Assembly (NCBI GenBank): GCA_013376985.1
Contig: JACABB010000026.1
Location: forward strand, 1 to 64,000
Source: Bacteroidales bacterium
Lineage (GTDB): Bacteria > Bacteroidota > Bacteroidia > Bacteroidales > Tenuifilaceae
Direction: 5' to 3'
Length of the DNA: 64,000 nt
In this document: piece by piece, positions 17,477 through 26,682 of the stretch
Layout: each line of letters starts with the position of its first letter
Position numbering within the stretch: the stretch's first letter is position 1
The notes under the pieces: model-generated
What the model was told of the DNA's origin: nothing
Seen by the model: only the letters and a program-made list of their open reading frames with translations
Databases searched by the model: none
Position numbers and translations under genes: made by a program

Positions 17477-19255
17477 ATGAAACAACTACTAAAGATTTGG
17501 TTACTGGTTTCAATTTCCTCAATTGCATCCTGCCAGTCTAATCAACAGTTTAACCCCATTACTACAAAAGCAGATCTTTATAAATATGTTGATTTTCTTG
17601 CATCGGATAGTCTAAAAGGGAGATTTCCAGGAACACCCTATGATAGAGTATCTGCAAAATATATCAAAGATATGTTTGATAGCTTTGGTCTAAAACCTTT
17701 GGGCGATAAAGGATATCAGTTTATGGATATTATTATCGAACAAAAACCTGGAACAAAAAATAGTTTAACTGTTAATGGAGTAAATCAAACTTTCGAAAAT
17801 AACTTTTCTACCCTATCATTCTCATCAACAGCCACATTAGAAACTTCTGTTGTTTTTGCTGGGTATGGTTTTAAAATTAATAACGAAAAACTACTCTGGA
17901 ACGACTATCAGGCAGTTGATGTAAATAACAAATGGGTACTGCTATTAAGGGGAGATCCAGAGCCAGATAGTACGCAAAGCGTATTTATCAATCAATCATC
18001 AGATAGAAATAAAACGTTGATAGCAAAGGATCAGGGCGCTAAAGGTGTTATACTTGTTTCGGGTAATTCATGGGACTCCAAAGACAAACTTTTAACCATG
18101 ACTGAAAGAGGATACGATATTGGCATTCCTGTTATTCAGGTAAAACGTGAAGTTGCAAACCTTATTCTTAATGGACAGGCTAAAATAGAGGATTTAGAAA
18201 AAGTAATAATAGCCGATAGACATTCACACTCCTTGGAACTCTCAACCTCAATTAAAGCCACAACAGAGGTAATTAACGATAGTAAAACAACGCAAAATGT
18301 TGTAGCAGTTCTTGAGGGATCTGATAAAAAGCTTAAAAACGAGTATATAGTTGTTGGTGCTCATTTCGATCACCTAGGAATGGGTGGCAAAAACACATCG
18401 AGTCGTAAACCCGATACCATTGCAGTCCATAATGGTGCCGATGATAATGCCTCTGGTGTTGCAGCAATGATTGAGATTGCAAAAAATTTAAAATTAAAGC
18501 ATAAAAAAATCAAAAGAAGCGTTGTATTTGTTGCTTTTGCGGCAGAAGAGATGGGTTTAATTGGCTCTCAAAAATTTGTTGAATCGGGATTAATACCAAA
18601 CCAATCGATTATTGCCATGGTTAACCTTGATATGGTAGGTAGGATGAATAAAAAGGAGCTACAAGTTAGTGGTACAAAAACATCAACTGAAAGCGAAGCC
18701 ATTCTTAAAAACCTGAATGCCGATAGTTCTCTTACACTTGCTTTTTCCCCAGAGGGCTCAGGTCCATCCGATTATGCAAGTTTTTACAATAAAAGTATTC
18801 CCGTTTTCGCATTTACCACTGGCGTTCATTTAGACTACCATACCCCATTCGATGATATTGATAAAATCAATTTTGATGGAATGGTTTCAGTAGTTAAATA
18901 TGCTTACTCACTCTGCTTCGAATTATCTAATCGCCCTAAAAAACTTATCTTCCAAGAAGCTGGACCAAAAAACAAACCAATGAGGAGTGGTAGAGGTTAT
19001 AAGGTTACATTAGGAATTATGCCAGATGTTAGCGGATCGTCAAACAATGGACTTAAAGCAATCGCTGTAACCAAGGATAAACCTGCTTACCGAGCTGGGA
19101 TGAAAAGTGGTGATATTATAACAGCAGTTAATGGAAAACCCGTAAAAAATATACAGGATTATATGTTTAGACTTTCCGAATTAAAAGCAGGTATGACAGT
19201 TTCAGTTGAGATAAAACGTGGTGAACAAAAAATGGTTTTGTTGGTTCAACTATAA
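17477..19255 (+). CDS. M28 family zinc aminopeptidase with PA and PDZ domains, lipoprotein
   Basis: The 592-residue protein has a lipoprotein signal with lipobox SIASC (Cys19). A PA-like insert (about 110-240) precedes the peptidase core (about 270-480) with the two-zinc ligands in GAHFDHLG, NGADDNASG, AAEEMG, NLDMVG and DYHTPFD. A PDZ domain occupies about 500-592 (KPAYRAGMKSGDIITAVNG). M28 enzymes trim N-terminal residues from peptides; the lipobox predicts anchoring at the periplasmic or outer surface. The following membrane-protein gene starts 17 bp later and is probably co-transcribed. Confidence 0.93.
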   Translation: MKQLLKIWLLVSISSIASCQSNQQFNPITTKADLYKYVDFLASDSLKGRFPGTPYDRVSAKYIKDMFDSFGLKPLGDKGYQFMDIIIEQKPGTKNSLTVNGVNQTFENNFSTLSFSSTATLETSVVFAGYGFKINNEKLLWNDYQAVDVNNKWVLLLRGDPEPDSTQSVFINQSSDRNKTLIAKDQGAKGVILVSGNSWDSKDKLLTMTERGYDIGIPVIQVKREVANLILNGQAKIEDLEKVIIADRHSHSLELSTSIKATTEVINDSKTTQNVVAVLEGSDKKLKNEYIVVGAHFDHLGMGGKNTSSRKPDTIAVHNGADDNASGVAAMIEIAKNLKLKHKKIKRSVVFVAFAAEEMGLIGSQKFVESGLIPNQSIIAMVNLDMVGRMNKKELQVSGTKTSTESEAILKNLNADSSLTLAFSPEGSGPSDYASFYNKSIPVFAFTTGVHLDYHTPFDDIDKINFDGMVSVVKYAYSLCFELSNRPKKLIFQEAGPKNKPMRSGRGYKVTLGIMPDVSGSSNNGLKAIAVTKDKPAYRAGMKSGDIITAVNGKPVKNIQDYMFRLSELKAGMTVSVEIKRGEQKMVLLVQL

Positions 19256-19271
19256 AAATACTAATGAAAAT

Positions 19272-20120
19272 ATGAAGTCAACTTTTTGGTACTGGTTTTT
19301 TGCCGTAATTGTGACTCTTGGAGCAGCATTTTACCAAAGAATTACTGGCCCTACTTACCCCAAATTAATTAAATATGAGGTTTCTGGAGTTAATCATAAA
19401 CTACATCTACCACGTAGTGCCGACAGCGGAGCCGATTGTCAAATTATTTTAGATGGAGTTTCGTCCGATTGTGAAGCGACCTTGTATTATAGGCATTTCC
19501 CAAGTAAAGAGGATTGGATTCAATTACCCTTTAAATCAGTTGAATCAGGCAATATCACTTCATCACTTCCTACCCAACCTGCCGCTGGTAAGCTAGAGTA
19601 TTACATTGAGATAAAAAATATCAATAATCCAAAAATACTTGAGTTATCAAAGGATGAACCATGCGTAATTCGATTTAAAAACTCAGTTCCTGCTTGGGCA
19701 CTCATTCCGCATATAATACTAATGTTTATTGCAATGTTGTTTTCGAACCTAACAGGTGCAATGGCAATTTTTAATCATGATAAACTTAGATATTATGGTG
19801 TTTTAACGCTAATTATTCTTTTTATTGGTGGCTTCATTTTTGGCCCAATTGTTCAGTGCTACGCATTCGGTCAAGCATGGACAGGATTTCCATTAGGATT
19901 TGACCTAACTGATAATAAAACGCTTATCGCATTTGTTGCCTGGGGAATTGCTGTTTTGCTAAATAAAAATGTTAAAAGACCTATTATTAGTTTCTTAGCA
20001 GCAATTGTTATGATCATTGTATTTTCAATACCCCATAGTTTAAGGGGTTCTGAGTTAAACTATAATACTGGTAAAATTGTAACAGGATTTATATCAACAA
20101 TAACTAGCAGTATACATTAA
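19272..20120 (+). CDS. Membrane protein of unknown function with periplasmic domain
   Basis: From the ATG at 19272 (MKSTFWYWFFAV) the product has 282 residues. It shows one N-terminal membrane segment (about 5-22), a beta-rich periplasmic domain of about 110 residues (about 30-145) and four C-terminal membrane segments (about 150-280). I do not recognise a named family, though proteins of this shape occur in Bacteroidota. An in-frame ATG at 19218 would overlap the peptidase gene by 38 bases and add an unlikely leader, so the later start is chosen. It shares the transcript and the downstream terminator with the M28 peptidase. Confidence 0.75.
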   Translation: MKSTFWYWFFAVIVTLGAAFYQRITGPTYPKLIKYEVSGVNHKLHLPRSADSGADCQIILDGVSSDCEATLYYRHFPSKEDWIQLPFKSVESGNITSSLPTQPAAGKLEYYIEIKNINNPKILELSKDEPCVIRFKNSVPAWALIPHIILMFIAMLFSNLTGAMAIFNHDKLRYYGVLTLIILFIGGFIFGPIVQCYAFGQAWTGFPLGFDLTDNKTLIAFVAWGIAVLLNKNVKRPIISFLAAIVMIIVFSIPHSLRGSELNYNTGKIVTGFISTITSSIH

Positions 20121-20125
20121 AAGTA

Positions 20126-20160
20126 AAAGAGGCTAACTCAATAGTTAGCCTCTTTGTTTT
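20126..20160. terminator. Bidirectional intrinsic terminator
   Basis: A perfect 13-bp stem (20126-20138 with 20143-20155, loop CAAT) is flanked by A and T runs. It separates the convergent membrane-protein gene and the Cys/Lys repeat lipoprotein gene. Confidence 0.9.
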
Positions 20161-20173
20161 TAAACTAAAACGA

Positions 20174-20401
20174 CTACTTAGTTTTAGTAGTATCTTTAGA
20201 ATGCTCACACTTTTTTTCACATTTTGTGCTATCTTTCTTTTCACAACACCCACTCTTCTTCTCACAGCACTCTTTCTTTTTTTCACAGCACTCTTTTCTA
20301 TCACCTTCTTTGCACTCTTTAACTTTCCTTGATCCACAAGATGCAAATGTTAATGCACTTAAGAAAATAACTCCAAACAGGATAATTTTTGTTCTTTTCA
20401 T
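20174..20401 (-). CDS. Small lipoprotein with Cys-Cys/Lys/Glu repeats
   Basis: The 75-residue product starts at the ATG at 20401 (MKRTKIILFG). A lipoprotein signal ends in lipobox TFASC. The mature part is almost entirely Cys, Lys and Glu, with three repeats of the form ECCEKK followed by KCEKKCEHSKD, ten cysteines in all including the lipidated one. Such a composition suggests a metal-binding or redox-buffering envelope protein, but no characterised family comes to mind. It lies 79 bp downstream of the TonB-dependent receptor gene on the same strand, so metal uptake is one possible context. Confidence 0.75.
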   Translation of the reverse strand: MKRTKIILFGVIFLSALTFASCGSRKVKECKEGDRKECCEKKKECCEKKSGCCEKKDSTKCEKKCEHSKDTTKTK

Positions 20402-20479
20402 AGTTTTAAGAAGTTTAGTTTTATAAAAACTCAAAATAACATAGATAATAATATTTCACCAAAATAGTATGGCGATTTT

Positions 20480-22516
20480 TTAATTTTCCCTAACAAATTT
20501 AAGTAAAAATCCAATTGTAATCCACCTTCTAGGTTGTTCAACATTTGCAATATCTATATATCTTGTATTAAAAAGATTTGAAACCTCGCTATATACCGAA
20601 TACTTAGTATCAACCCAACTCAATTTCAAATCAATTAACCAGAATGGCTTATATGAAACACTAGAACCATTTGAAAAATTAGTATACGCCCCTTCCCTCT
20701 CCTGCCATGATAAATTCCACGTTGCCGATAGTTTACTTACAATTTTATGATTTAAACCCAATCGAAAATTTTGCTTTAAATAATCCATAACATAGTAAGA
20801 ATCAAAGTTTCCGCTCTGCTTATTTTGCCAAAGGTATGAGTAGCTTAAGGAAAGAGTATTTACTAGGGGAATTATATCTTTTAAACTAGAAACCGTTGAA
20901 ACTTCTAATCCATTCGTATTTAACCGTGTATAGTTTTCTGTTTGCCATTTTGTATCGAGGGGCGTTTTCTTTATCCAATCTATAATATTTTTACCCTTTC
21001 GATGAAAATATCCGATATAGCCGGATAAAAGGGGAAAATCGGATTTCAACCCTCCTTCATAGGTAATTGCAGACTCAGGCTTAAGGTTAGAATTTCCCAA
21101 ATTTGTTGGTCCAACATAGTATAAATCAGTAAAGGTAGGATTCCTAAACGAACGATTGGCTGAGGCATATAACCGTAATTGATCCACAATTGAATAGGAA
21201 ACGTCTAAACCATAACTCCATTCAGAATTAAAAGTGGTGCAATAGGAGTAATTTACTCCTGTAGAGATGTTAAATCTCTTTAAATAAAAGGTATGATCTA
21301 CAAATAGGTTATAAATATACCTAGTTTTTCCTTTTGTATAGTAAGCGGTATCATTACCAAAAACCTTCCTAGGATTCAAAAGTGCATCACCAAGTACATT
21401 GCTCAAAATACCTTCGCTACGGGGCTCAACACCCAGCTGGGTTCTGCCAAAGTTGCTTATCTTCCGATATACTACTTTAGAACCAAGTACAGTTGTTAAA
21501 TGGTAATTATGATTCTTATACCAAGATGGCACGGTATCCCTAAACAACTCAAACCTATCCCAATGCTTTCTAATATAAGTATTGATTTGTATCGTATTTT
21601 GATTCCATTTCCTCTCAAAGCCAAGCGATGAGATTAATGAACTTGTTCTTTCATATTGATCTGGGTATTTGGGTGTATAAAAGCTATTAGCTCCAAATCC
21701 CTTTGTTTGAAACCCAGTAAAAAAGTTGAAATTACCTAATTTCGTTACTAAAAATGAGTGAATAAAGAAGTTAGTAATCCCATAATCGGTATTTTTAATA
21801 TAGCCATTAGATCTATTGTTTGATACCGAAAGAAATGTACTTGAATTCTTAAAATTGACTGAACCTTGAAGATTTCCTTCAAAAAGTCCATGCTCACCTG
21901 CTTTAGCTGATAATTTTAATTGATTTTTTGAATCGGGTTGGGTTATTATATTTATCGCCCCGCTAAAAGCACCAGCTCCATAAACCCTTGCCCCAGGCCC
22001 TTGAAGAACCTCTATTCTTTGAATTGAATTCAGGTCGATAGGAATATTAAGATTGTGATGACCTGTTTGTGGATCGGTGATGTTTACACCATTTAAAAGA
22101 ACTAAAACCTGATCGAAAGAACCTCCTCTGAATATCATATCCCCCTGTACACCATTGCCGCCTCGTTGTCGAATATCAACATTTATAACCTTTTCAAGAA
22201 CATCTTGTAACGACGAGGCTGAAATCTGCTGAATCTCTTCCTGTGTTAAAACCTGCACCACCCTATTCAACTCCGAATAGGATTCGGCTTTTAGCTTTGT
22301 GGATACCACAACCTCCTTTAAATCAAGATGCCTGCTTACTGATACTGTATCAGTTTGAGCAATAGCCACTGTTGGACTTGCAATAAGTGAATAGGTAGCA
22401 GGTATTACGCATATTTTAACCATTACTTTCAAACTGTTAAAAATGCCATAACCCTTATTCGTCCACTTATGAAAAAATCGCAATTTTCGATTCTTTTGTT
22501 TTAATGATTTGTTCAT
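20480..22516 (-). CDS. TonB-dependent outer-membrane receptor (BtuB-like)
   Basis: The 678-residue protein has an unusually long N-terminus (basic stretch, then a hydrophobic segment at about 32-53 ending AIAQ), a TonB-box region (LKEVVVST), a plug domain (about 75-190; FRGGSFDQVLVLLNG, RIEVLQGPGARVYGAGA) and a 22-strand barrel ending in FVREN rather than Phe. It lacks the carboxypeptidase-like extension of SusC proteins and has no SusD partner, so it resembles vitamin or metal-chelate receptors such as BtuB. No B12-box leader is visible upstream. Substrate unknown; the Cys-rich lipoprotein gene downstream may share the transcript. Confidence 0.88.
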   Translation of the reverse strand: MNKSLKQKNRKLRFFHKWTNKGYGIFNSLKVMVKICVIPATYSLIASPTVAIAQTDTVSVSRHLDLKEVVVSTKLKAESYSELNRVVQVLTQEEIQQISASSLQDVLEKVINVDIRQRGGNGVQGDMIFRGGSFDQVLVLLNGVNITDPQTGHHNLNIPIDLNSIQRIEVLQGPGARVYGAGAFSGAINIITQPDSKNQLKLSAKAGEHGLFEGNLQGSVNFKNSSTFLSVSNNRSNGYIKNTDYGITNFFIHSFLVTKLGNFNFFTGFQTKGFGANSFYTPKYPDQYERTSSLISSLGFERKWNQNTIQINTYIRKHWDRFELFRDTVPSWYKNHNYHLTTVLGSKVVYRKISNFGRTQLGVEPRSEGILSNVLGDALLNPRKVFGNDTAYYTKGKTRYIYNLFVDHTFYLKRFNISTGVNYSYCTTFNSEWSYGLDVSYSIVDQLRLYASANRSFRNPTFTDLYYVGPTNLGNSNLKPESAITYEGGLKSDFPLLSGYIGYFHRKGKNIIDWIKKTPLDTKWQTENYTRLNTNGLEVSTVSSLKDIIPLVNTLSLSYSYLWQNKQSGNFDSYYVMDYLKQNFRLGLNHKIVSKLSATWNLSWQEREGAYTNFSNGSSVSYKPFWLIDLKLSWVDTKYSVYSEVSNLFNTRYIDIANVEQPRRWITIGFLLKFVREN

Positions 22517-22819
22517 CCTTAAACACCTTTAGTTAAAATTATTAAAAAACTGTCTGTCACAGGTTACTAGATACTAGTTGCTGAAATCAGGTTAATTAGA
22601 TATTCTATTCATACAAAATCAATAATAAACGCAAAAAACAAAATACTGTAAATAAACAAACTAGCAACTCAACCAGATAAATAAGGCGGCAAATTTAAGA
22701 TTATTTAATTGCATCAGCTGATTTAATTCAATTACATATATTTGTACAATTCTTAAAAAAAAGATTAGTTAGATGCAGCAATCACCTAAAGACTGCCGTC
22801 TATAAATCAGAATTGAGCG
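22517..22819. other. Divergent intergenic region with a dispersed repeat fragment
   Basis: This 303-bp A/T-rich gap separates the receptor from the sigma-factor gene. The stretch 22562-22600 resembles 34679-34717 (shared core CTAGATACTA with CTGA nearby). Possible -7 boxes are TATATTTG at 22737-22744 (plus) and TAAATTTG at 22697-22690 (minus), both without a good -33 box. I see no riboswitch. Confidence 0.4.
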
Positions 22820-23380
22820 ATGGACAAAGAAACCTTTTATAAGAATATTCATCAGGATTTAATTAATCAATGCCGTGCTGGAGATAGTAACGCTCAATTC
22901 GAAATTTACCGTTTATACTATAAGGCAATGTACAACGCAAGCCTTAGAATTGTGGGAGATGAACAAGAGGCAGAGGATATAATGCAAGAATCGTTCTTTA
23001 AAGCCTTTGATAAAATTTCGACCTATAGGAACGAGGTTAGCTTTGGAGCCTGGTTGCGAAGGATTGTAGTTAACTCTTCGATTGATGCCTTAAAAAAACG
23101 CCGATTATCGTTTATGCCAATTGAAGAAGCTTACAATGTAAAAGTTGAATCAACAGAAGAAAGCGACTACAATGCAGAAACCTTAGAACTGCTAAAAGAC
23201 GCAATTGAAAAATTACCCGAAGGGTATAGATTAGTGCTAACCCTTCACCTAATTGAGGAGTATGAACACGAGGAGATTGCTAGCATGCTTGGTATAACAA
23301 CATCAACATCACGCTCGCAGTTAGCAAGAGCAAAGCAAAAACTGATTGAAATAATAAAGAACAAACCAAAAACTAAATAG
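22820..23380 (+). CDS. ECF-type RNA polymerase sigma factor
   Basis: The 186-residue protein shows sigma region 2 (about 25-95; AEDIMQESFFKAFDKI and the DNA-melting stretch FGAWLRRIVVN) and region 4 (about 125-180; LPEGYRLVLTLHLIEEYEHEEIA cut short here as the helix-turn-helix core). There is no region 3, as usual for extracytoplasmic-function sigma factors. It is followed after two bases by a membrane protein that looks like its anti-sigma factor, and then by an exported beta-helix-like protein, forming a three-gene operon. The regulon is unknown. Confidence 0.93.
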   Translation: MDKETFYKNIHQDLINQCRAGDSNAQFEIYRLYYKAMYNASLRIVGDEQEAEDIMQESFFKAFDKISTYRNEVSFGAWLRRIVVNSSIDALKKRRLSFMPIEEAYNVKVESTEESDYNAETLELLKDAIEKLPEGYRLVLTLHLIEEYEHEEIASMLGITTSTSRSQLARAKQKLIEIIKNKPKTK

Positions 23381-23382
23381 AA

Positions 23383-23919
23383 ATGGAAAGTCTAGAGAAG
23401 TATATCCGCAAAAACCATGATTCTTTCGATTCGAAAGAGCCTATGGATGGACACTTCGATAGGTTCCAGCAAAAAATGGAAGCCCGCAAACCTGCCCGAA
23501 AGATCAATCTCTTTATGGTTGCTGCAGCAGCCGCAATTGCAGGTATAATCCTTACTGGAACATTAGGCCTCCTTTTCAATAGTTCTTATTCTGATATCTT
23601 TAGCAAAAAAGAGCTAACGCTGAGCTCCATATCACCTGAACTTAAGGAGGCTGAGAACTATTACATTAGTCAGATTAACGAAAGGTATAGCCAAATTAAC
23701 ACACTTAAAAAAAATTCATCCCCCGAGGTTAAATCTGAGGTTAACAAGGCTATTATTGATATGAGTGTGGGCTATTATCTGCTAAAAAAGGATTTGAATA
23801 ATAATCCAAAACAGGAGCGAATTGTTAGCGCAATGATTCAGCAATATCAGACAAGAATTGATATGCTCGATCAAATACTTAAAACCCTACAAAAGGTAAC
23901 TCAAAACAACAACCAATAA
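23383..23919 (+). CDS. Putative anti-sigma factor, single-pass membrane protein
   Basis: The 178-residue product has a short cytosolic domain (residues 1-40), one membrane segment (about 43-65, alanine-rich) and a periplasmic helical domain of about 110 residues. It starts two bases after the ECF sigma-factor stop, the standard place for the cognate anti-sigma factor. It lacks the HxxxCxxC zinc motif of ZAS anti-sigma factors, so the identification rests on topology and position. The periplasmic domain could receive the envelope signal. Confidence 0.75.
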   Translation: MESLEKYIRKNHDSFDSKEPMDGHFDRFQQKMEARKPARKINLFMVAAAAAIAGIILTGTLGLLFNSSYSDIFSKKELTLSSISPELKEAENYYISQINERYSQINTLKKNSSPEVKSEVNKAIIDMSVGYYLLKKDLNNNPKQERIVSAMIQQYQTRIDMLDQILKTLQKVTQNNNQ

Positions 23920-23946
23920 TAGTTAAACATTTGTTTTTAAAAACAT

Positions 23947-25032
23947 ATGATTATGAAACCAATAAAATTATTATCCGCACTTCTTCTTACACTACTCATT
24001 GTAACTAGCATTGTTACAGTAGGTCAAGATAAAGTTGCCAAAACGTATCAAAAAGAGTTTTCACTAACCCCTAATTCGGATGTATACCTCGAAAATCGTT
24101 TTGGTCAAATGAATATTGAAAATTGGGATAAGAATAGTATTTTAATCACAATCGAAATCAAAGTTGACTATCCAGAAAGTGAGAAAACAGCACGATTGCT
24201 TAGTGCTATAAATATTGAGATTAACCAAGTAGGCGATAATATTAGCGCAATCACAAAAATCGATGAAGACTATATGAAACCTTGGAATAAACTATTCAAC
24301 AATGATTCAAAGGATTTTAGCATCGATTGGGAGGTAAAAATGCCAAAACAAACCAACCTTGATATTGCTAATAGGTATGGAGACATCTTTATTAATGAAC
24401 TAACCGGTAAATGTAAAATAGAACTTCAATATGGAAACCTCAAAGCTAATAGGGTTTTTCGAGGTAATAATGATCCACTCAATTCATTAATTCTTGGATA
24501 TGGCAATGCAACTATTGATGAGGTAAATTGGTTTAAGGTTGATTTAAAATATGGGAAACTGAATATTGGTAAAGCAAAAGCGATTGTAGCAGTAAGCAAA
24601 TACTCTAAAGTTATTATTGATCAAGTAAGTTCAATAGTATCCGAATCAAGGTATGATACCTACTCAATAGGAACAATCTCAAATTTTGTTGGAGAAGGCG
24701 ATTACACAACTTATCGATTTGAGGAACTCGCTAAAAAACTAGATCTTACAGTAAAATATGGTGATGTACGAATTGATAAAATACCCGCAAATTTTGAAAA
24801 CATTAAATTTAATGGGGCTTATACAGGTATTTATGCAGGTATTGATCCATCAGCTTCATACATGTTAAACGCCAGTGCCTCCTACGGAGATATTAAACTC
24901 AACACACAGGGCAAAGTGAATAGAATCGAAAACTCATCCCATACCGAAATTGATGGTCTAGTGGGTAGCAACGAAAAAACTAAATCAAAGGTTGATATTA
25001 CCGTTAGATACGGAAATGCAAGACTTGAATAG
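23947..25032 (+). CDS. Exported beta-helix-like protein of the DUF4097/adhesin-head type
   Basis: The 361-residue product has a signal peptide (hydrophobic core about residues 10-25, cleavage near GQ at 27). The mature protein shows a recurring motif of about 20 residues built on RYGD/KYGN/QYGN-type turns (for example NRYGDIFI, QYGNLKA, KYGKLNI, KYGDVRI, RYGNARL), consistent with a right-handed parallel beta-helix of the DUF4097 or GIN type. It is the third gene of the ECF sigma operon, 27 bp after the putative anti-sigma gene, so it is probably an envelope protein under the same control. Its role is unknown. Confidence 0.78.
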   Translation: MIMKPIKLLSALLLTLLIVTSIVTVGQDKVAKTYQKEFSLTPNSDVYLENRFGQMNIENWDKNSILITIEIKVDYPESEKTARLLSAINIEINQVGDNISAITKIDEDYMKPWNKLFNNDSKDFSIDWEVKMPKQTNLDIANRYGDIFINELTGKCKIELQYGNLKANRVFRGNNDPLNSLILGYGNATIDEVNWFKVDLKYGKLNIGKAKAIVAVSKYSKVIIDQVSSIVSESRYDTYSIGTISNFVGEGDYTTYRFEELAKKLDLTVKYGDVRIDKIPANFENIKFNGAYTGIYAGIDPSASYMLNASASYGDIKLNTQGKVNRIENSSHTEIDGLVGSNEKTKSKVDITVRYGNARLE

Positions 25033-25051
25033 ATTATCTAAAATTCTACAT

Positions 25052-25086
25052 AAAAAGAGTCGGAAGTTATTCCGACTCTTTTTTAT
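25052..25086 (+). terminator. Intrinsic terminator of the ECF sigma operon
   Basis: A perfect 14-bp stem (25052-25065 with its partner ending at 25084) closes on a short GTTA loop and is followed by a T-run. It lies 20 bp after the last stop codon. Confidence 0.9.
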
Positions 25087-25149
25087 TGATTCACTCAACC
25101 ACTCACTCTATCCCTTTTTATACTATTTTTGAGTTGGTTTTATAAAAAT

Positions 25150-26055
25150 ATGCTGGATAAAAAGAATTGTAATGCAAAACCCTTCCTTAAATGGGCTGGA
25201 GGCAAAGCCCAGCTAATTGATTCAATTAGTAGCTCCTTACCAAAACACCTGAAAACATCTGAAAGTCTAATATATGTTGAACCTTTTATAGGTAGCGGTG
25301 CTCTACTCTTTTGGTTCTTACAATCGTACCCAAACACGAAGAAAGCAGTAGTAAACGATATCAACCAAGATCTTTTTAATGCATACAACGTAATCAAAAA
25401 AGAACCCGAAAATTTAATAAAGGAATTGGGTTCAATTCAAGATAAATATTACTCCCTAAAAGATGAAATGGAGCGCAAGGACTTTTTTTTAGCACAAAGG
25501 GATAAATTCAATGCTCGAAACCTAAATTCCATCCAGAGTACTGCCCTACTTATTTTTATGAACCGAACCTGTTATAATGGCTTATATAGAGTGAATAGCA
25601 AAGGTAAGTTTAACGTTCCATTCGGGAAATATAGTAAACCTAAGATTTGCGATGTACCAACCATTAAATGCGATAGCCAATTACTTCAGAAGGTTACCAT
25701 TCTTAATGGAGATTATTCGGAAATATTATCCCATGTCGACTCCCCAAAGGCTTTTTTTTATATTGATCCTCCCTACAAACCTATTAGCCAATCCTCGTCA
25801 TTTAATGCATACGATAAAAATAAATTTGACGACACTGAGCAGGAACGGCTTAAAGATTTTTGTGCTAGAATAGGCACATTAGGTCATTATTGGCTACTTA
25901 GTAATTCGGATACTAAAAATTTTGATCCCAATAATGAGTACTTCGATAATCTTTATAAAGATTTCAATATAAAACGGGTAAAGGCAAAGCGAAAAATTAA
26001 CTCAATATCATCAAAAAGAGGTGAAATATTTGAACTCCTAATATCGAACTATTAA
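25150..26055 (+). CDS. dam: DNA adenine methyltransferase (Dam/D12 class)
   Basis: From the ATG at 25150 the protein has 301 residues. The SAM-binding motif PFLKWAGGK lies near residue 10, EPFIGSGALLFW near 46 and the catalytic DPPY in YIDPPYKP near 204, in the alpha order of the D12 family, to which Dam and DpnIIA belong. These enzymes methylate the N6 position of adenine, usually in GATC. No restriction endonuclease gene is adjacent, so it may be a solitary methylase acting in mismatch repair or gene regulation, or a phage relic. A TTG 21 bases upstream is a less likely start. Confidence 0.92.
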   Translation: MLDKKNCNAKPFLKWAGGKAQLIDSISSSLPKHLKTSESLIYVEPFIGSGALLFWFLQSYPNTKKAVVNDINQDLFNAYNVIKKEPENLIKELGSIQDKYYSLKDEMERKDFFLAQRDKFNARNLNSIQSTALLIFMNRTCYNGLYRVNSKGKFNVPFGKYSKPKICDVPTIKCDSQLLQKVTILNGDYSEILSHVDSPKAFFYIDPPYKPISQSSSFNAYDKNKFDDTEQERLKDFCARIGTLGHYWLLSNSDTKNFDPNNEYFDNLYKDFNIKRVKAKRKINSISSKRGEIFELLISNY

Positions 26056-26059
26056 TGGA

Positions 26060-26587
26060 TTAAAAAAGGCTATAAATCCCCACAGCTAAAAACCACGAAA
26101 TAGCAACAGCAAAAAGGTAAACGCCAATCGAAGCAATACCTAAAAGAAAGTATTGCTTTATACCAATTGAAAAACACTTAACATCAAAGATAATAACCCC
26201 TACAGCATAAGGAATACAAAACAATAATGCAGTAATTAGCCCAGGTGATATAAACCCAAAAACAAATGATGAGGTAATATGCGATAGTGAATTTACGAGA
26301 GTGGTAAACGCCAAAATTATCAGCATTTTGGCGTTAAAAGCAGTAAATTTTCCCCAGAGGTAGAATGCTATTATAGTAGGCATTAATGTTGCGAATATAA
26401 CGGCAATACCAAAAATAGAATATAGTTCATTAGGGTTATTGGGCAAAAAGGAACTAAGATGCTTAGGAATTAAAAGATGTATATCTGATGCCTTCACCCT
26501 AAAAACAAGCCATTCCTCAAGATTATGGAAAAAGTAAACTATAGGAAGTAGAAGTACTAATAGGTTATACACTCTTTTTGCAGCCAT
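26060..26587 (-). CDS. HXXEE-domain membrane protein
   Basis: The 175-residue protein from the ATG at 26587 has four or five membrane segments. FHNLEEW near residue 21 is the HxxEE signature that names the family, and a second histidine occurs in a membrane helix (NSLSHI). These conserved polar residues inside the membrane suggest a metal site, but the function is unknown. An in-frame TTG seven codons upstream overlaps a -7 like box (TAAATTTG at 26613-26606), so it was not chosen. It is convergent with dam. Confidence 0.75.
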   Translation of the reverse strand: MAAKRVYNLLVLLLPIVYFFHNLEEWLVFRVKASDIHLLIPKHLSSFLPNNPNELYSIFGIAVIFATLMPTIIAFYLWGKFTAFNAKMLIILAFTTLVNSLSHITSSFVFGFISPGLITALLFCIPYAVGVIIFDVKCFSIGIKQYFLLGIASIGVYLFAVAISWFLAVGIYSLF

Positions 26588-26682
26588 GTAATAATGTTTA
26601 TGCAACAAATTTAGAACTTATAGAGACTTATACCTCCCTCAATAAGAATCATTTTTTAGATTTGCATCTTAATTTTTAGGAA

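Noticed and set aside
22517-22819. Cobalamin riboswitch upstream of the BtuB-like receptor
   Set aside because: No B12-box-like conserved core or stable stem was found on the minus strand; the gap is A/T-rich with only a dispersed repeat fragment.
25129-26608. Restriction-modification system at the dam locus
   Set aside because: The neighbours are an HXXEE membrane protein and a DUF486 protein; no nuclease or specificity gene is present.
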